DNA of 13,918 bases from positions 1 to 13,918 of the forward strand of contig JACZTQ010000051.1 in assembly GCA_022573605.1 (NCBI GenBank), given 5' to 3'. The position numbers and the translations under genes are program-made. Of the stretch, positions 12,068 to 13,918 are shown one piece after another (the stretch's first letter is position 1; the number at the start of each line of letters is the position of its first letter). The notes under the pieces were generated by a model. It did not search any database. It saw nothing but the letters and a program-made list of their open reading frames with translations, and was not told the origin of the DNA. Origin of the DNA: Pseudomonadota bacterium. Its GTDB lineage: Bacteria; Pseudomonadota; Alphaproteobacteria; Rhodobacterales; Rhodobacteraceae.

Positions 12068-13918
12068 TCACGCCGCCTTGGCGCCCGGCGTGAAGCGCCC
12101 GTAGAAGTTCTCCCCCTTCCCGGCCAGGTCGTGCAGCAGGTCGGGGGCCTTGAAGCGCGGGCCGTGGCGCGCCGCGAGGTCGTCGCAGATCGCGATCGCC
12201 TTCTCGGCGCCGATGATGTCGAGCCAGGAGAACGGCCCGCCCGACCAGGGCGCGAAACCCCAGCCCATGATGGCGCCGACATCGCCCTCGCGGATGTCGG
12301 TCAGCACGCCGTCCTCCAGCGCCCGCACCGCCTCCAGCGCCTGGGCCAGCATCAGCCGGTTCTGGACCTCCTCCAGCGCGGGTTGCTCGGCGGCGGCGGG
12401 CCAGATCTCGCGCAGGCCGGGCCAGAGGCCGGTGCGCTTGCCCTTGGCGTCGTAGGCATAGAGCCCGGCGCCCGATTTGCGACCTAGGCGGCCGCGTTTC
12501 TCGACCAGCTCGGCCAACAGGTCGTCGGCGCCGGAGCGGGGGTAGTCCTCCCCCATCGCCGCCTCGGTGGCGCGGGCGATCCTGAGGCCCAACTCCAGCG
12601 AGGTCTCGTCGGTCAGTTGCAGCGGGCCGACCGGGAAGCCGAGTTGCCGCGCCGCGTTCTCGACCAGCGCCGGGGCGACCCCTTCGGTGACCATGATCAG
12701 CCCCTCGTTGAGGTAGGGGATGATGCAGCGGTTGGCGTAGAAGAAGCGCGCGTCGTTGACCACGATCGGGGTCTTGCGGAGCTGGCGGGCGAAATCGAGC
12801 GCCTTGGCCACCGCCTCCGATCCGGTCTCGCGGCCCTTGATGATCTCGATCAGCGGCATCTTGTGCACCGGCGAGAAGAAATGGATGCCGATGAAACGCT
12901 CCGGGCGCCGGCTGGCCTTGGCCAGATCGGTGATCGGCAGGGTCGAGGTGTTGGTGGCGAAGATCGCATTGGCGTCCAGATGTGCCTCGGCCAGGGCGGT
13001 GACCTTGGCCTTGAGAGCGGGGTCCTCGAACACCGCCTCGACGACCATGTCGCAGCCCTTCAGCGCGGCGTAATCGGGCGTCGCCAGGACGCGGGCGAGG
13101 ATTTCGCCCGATTGCTCGGGCGTCACCTTGCGCCGCTTGACGCCCTCCTCAAGGATGCCCTCGATGGTGGCGCGGCCCTTCTGCGCGCTGGCCTGGTCGC
13201 GGTCGATCAGCACCACCTCGATGCCGGCCCGGGCGGCGACAAAACCGATCCCGGCGCCCATCATCCCGGCGCCGAGGATGCCGAGTTTGCGCACCCGCAT
13301 GTCGGGCACGTCGCGGGGCCGCACCGCGCCCTTCTCCAGCGCCTGCTTGTTGATGAACAGCGAGCGGATCATCGCCTCCGACGAGGGGTTCATCAGCAGC
13401 GAGGTGAACCAGCGCGCCTCGATCCGGATGGCGGTGTCGAAATCGACCAGCGCGCCCTCGTAGACGGCGCTGAGCAGGGCCTTCGGCGCCGGGTAGGCGC
13501 CCTGGCTTTTGCCGTGAGTCATGACGATGCCGCCGAGGAACACCTCGAAGCCCTCGCGAGTGTAGGGCGCGCCGCCGGGAATTTTGAAACCCCTCTGGTC
13601 CCAGGGCTTGACGGCGTCCTTTCCGGTCGCCTGCGCCAGCCAGTCGCGGGCGGCGGTGAGCAGGTCGTCCGGGGCCACGACGGCATCGATCAGGCCGGCG
13701 GATTTGGCCTTTTTCGGCTCGGGTGTGCGGCCCTCCAGCAGGAACGGCGCGGCCCCCATCAGGCCGAGCATGCGCACCAGCCTGGTGGTGCCGCCGGAGC
13801 CGGGAAACAGGCCGACCAGGATCTCCGGCAGGCCGATCTTGGCCTTGGGGTTGTCGGCGGCGATGCGGTGGTGGCAGGCCAGCCCGATCTCGGTGCCGAT
13901 GCCCATCGAGGTGCCGGG
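12068..13918 (-). CDS. FadJ/FadB-type enoyl-CoA hydratase/3-hydroxyacyl-CoA dehydrogenase, 5' end outside window
   Basis: Multifunctional beta-oxidation enzyme; 616 residues are visible and about 100 N-terminal residues lie beyond the window. The crotonase part enters at GTSMGIGTEIGLACHHRIA (oxyanion-hole glycines and the first catalytic Glu) and continues with GLPEILVGLFPGSGGT carrying the second catalytic Glu. After a linker helix, the dehydrogenase domain starts at KLGILGAGMMGAGIG (NAD-binding GxGxxG), has NTSTLPI and the catalytic His in FIGIHFFSPVHKMPLIEII, then the C-terminal dimerisation domains (VNDARFFYANR; GRKSGAGLYAY; MGWGFAPWSGGPFSWLD). It hydrates enoyl-CoA and oxidises the L-3-hydroxyacyl-CoA. 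The partner thiolase is not in the window. It is convergent with the P460 gene; the 100 bp between them hold nothing I can name. FadJ versus FadB cannot be decided from this part. Confidence 0.94.
   Translation of the reverse strand, partial: PGTSMGIGTEIGLACHHRIAADNPKAKIGLPEILVGLFPGSGGTTRLVRMLGLMGAAPFLLEGRTPEPKKAKSAGLIDAVVAPDDLLTAARDWLAQATGKDAVKPWDQRGFKIPGGAPYTREGFEVFLGGIVMTHGKSQGAYPAPKALLSAVYEGALVDFDTAIRIEARWFTSLLMNPSSEAMIRSLFINKQALEKGAVRPRDVPDMRVRKLGILGAGMMGAGIGFVAARAGIEVVLIDRDQASAQKGRATIEGILEEGVKRRKVTPEQSGEILARVLATPDYAALKGCDMVVEAVFEDPALKAKVTALAEAHLDANAIFATNTSTLPITDLAKASRRPERFIGIHFFSPVHKMPLIEIIKGRETGSEAVAKALDFARQLRKTPIVVNDARFFYANRCIIPYLNEGLIMVTEGVAPALVENAARQLGFPVGPLQLTDETSLELGLRIARATEAAMGEDYPRSGADDLLAELVEKRGRLGRKSGAGLYAYDAKGKRTGLWPGLREIWPAAAEQPALEEVQNRLMLAQALEAVRALEDGVLTDIREGDVGAIMGWGFAPWSGGPFSWLDIIGAEKAIAICDDLAARHGPRFKAPDLLHDLAGKGENFYGRFTPGAKAA

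Noticed and set aside
1..13918. CRISPR array, rRNA, transposase or integrase genes
   Set aside because: Both strands were scanned by eye: no spaced direct repeats of CRISPR type, no rRNA-like sequence and no transposase or integrase motif were found.

Overview
The window is GC-rich and reads as a chromosomal segment of an alphaproteobacterium, probably a Rhodospirillales-like lineage. The main evidence is an F0-only ATP synthase operon in the order atpI-atpB-atpE-atpF'-atpF, with a duplicated b subunit and no F1 genes behind it; this split is typical of that class. A perfect CtrA-type box (TTAA-N7-TTAAC) upstream of the operon fits the same assignment. No lineage marker such as rRNA is present, so the order-level placement is inference.

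Layout. (1) 4-2836, minus strand: a lutABC-type L-lactate oxidation operon. lutA and lutC are intact, but lutB carries a frameshift near 1327-1332. (2) 2927-3819: a small AT-rich island holding a RelE/ParE-type toxin and an XRE/HTH antitoxin, with its own promoter and overlapping operator. A palindromic REP-like element lies on each side, and the proximal one supplies the antitoxin's stop codon. (3) 3848-6044, minus strand: a tightly packed three-gene unit of a cupin protein with an unrecognised N-terminal half and two different short-chain dehydrogenases, one of which lacks the usual catalytic serine. (4) 6045-6400: a divergent regulatory region with a CtrA-like box, a strong sigma70-type promoter and a leader hairpin. 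(5) 6401-9055, plus strand: the F0 operon, ending in a textbook intrinsic terminator at 9079-9105. (6) 9151-9328: a nested palindromic element. (7) 9348-10298, minus strand: a D-2-hydroxyacid dehydrogenase with a good promoter. (8) 10467-10856, plus strand: a small exported cupin-like protein. (9) 10944-11967, plus strand: an ArsR-family repressor with a C-terminal vicinal cysteine pair, resembling the Acidithiobacillus-type As(III) sensor, followed by an exported cytochrome P460-family haem protein. (10) 12068-13918, minus strand: the C-terminal four fifths of a FadJ/FadB-type beta-oxidation multifunctional enzyme, cut by the window edge.

How the genes work together. LutABC would oxidise lactate to pyruvate, the FadJ-like enzyme would feed acyl chains into beta-oxidation, and the F0 operon makes the proton channel of ATP synthase. 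The less ordinary parts are the ArsR-P460 pair (a thiol-based sensor apparently controlling a periplasmic haem protein, with a promoter that predicts a leaderless transcript), the cupin-SDR-SDR cassette, and the toxin-antitoxin island bounded by palindromic repeats. No CRISPR array, rRNA, tRNA or transposase gene was found.
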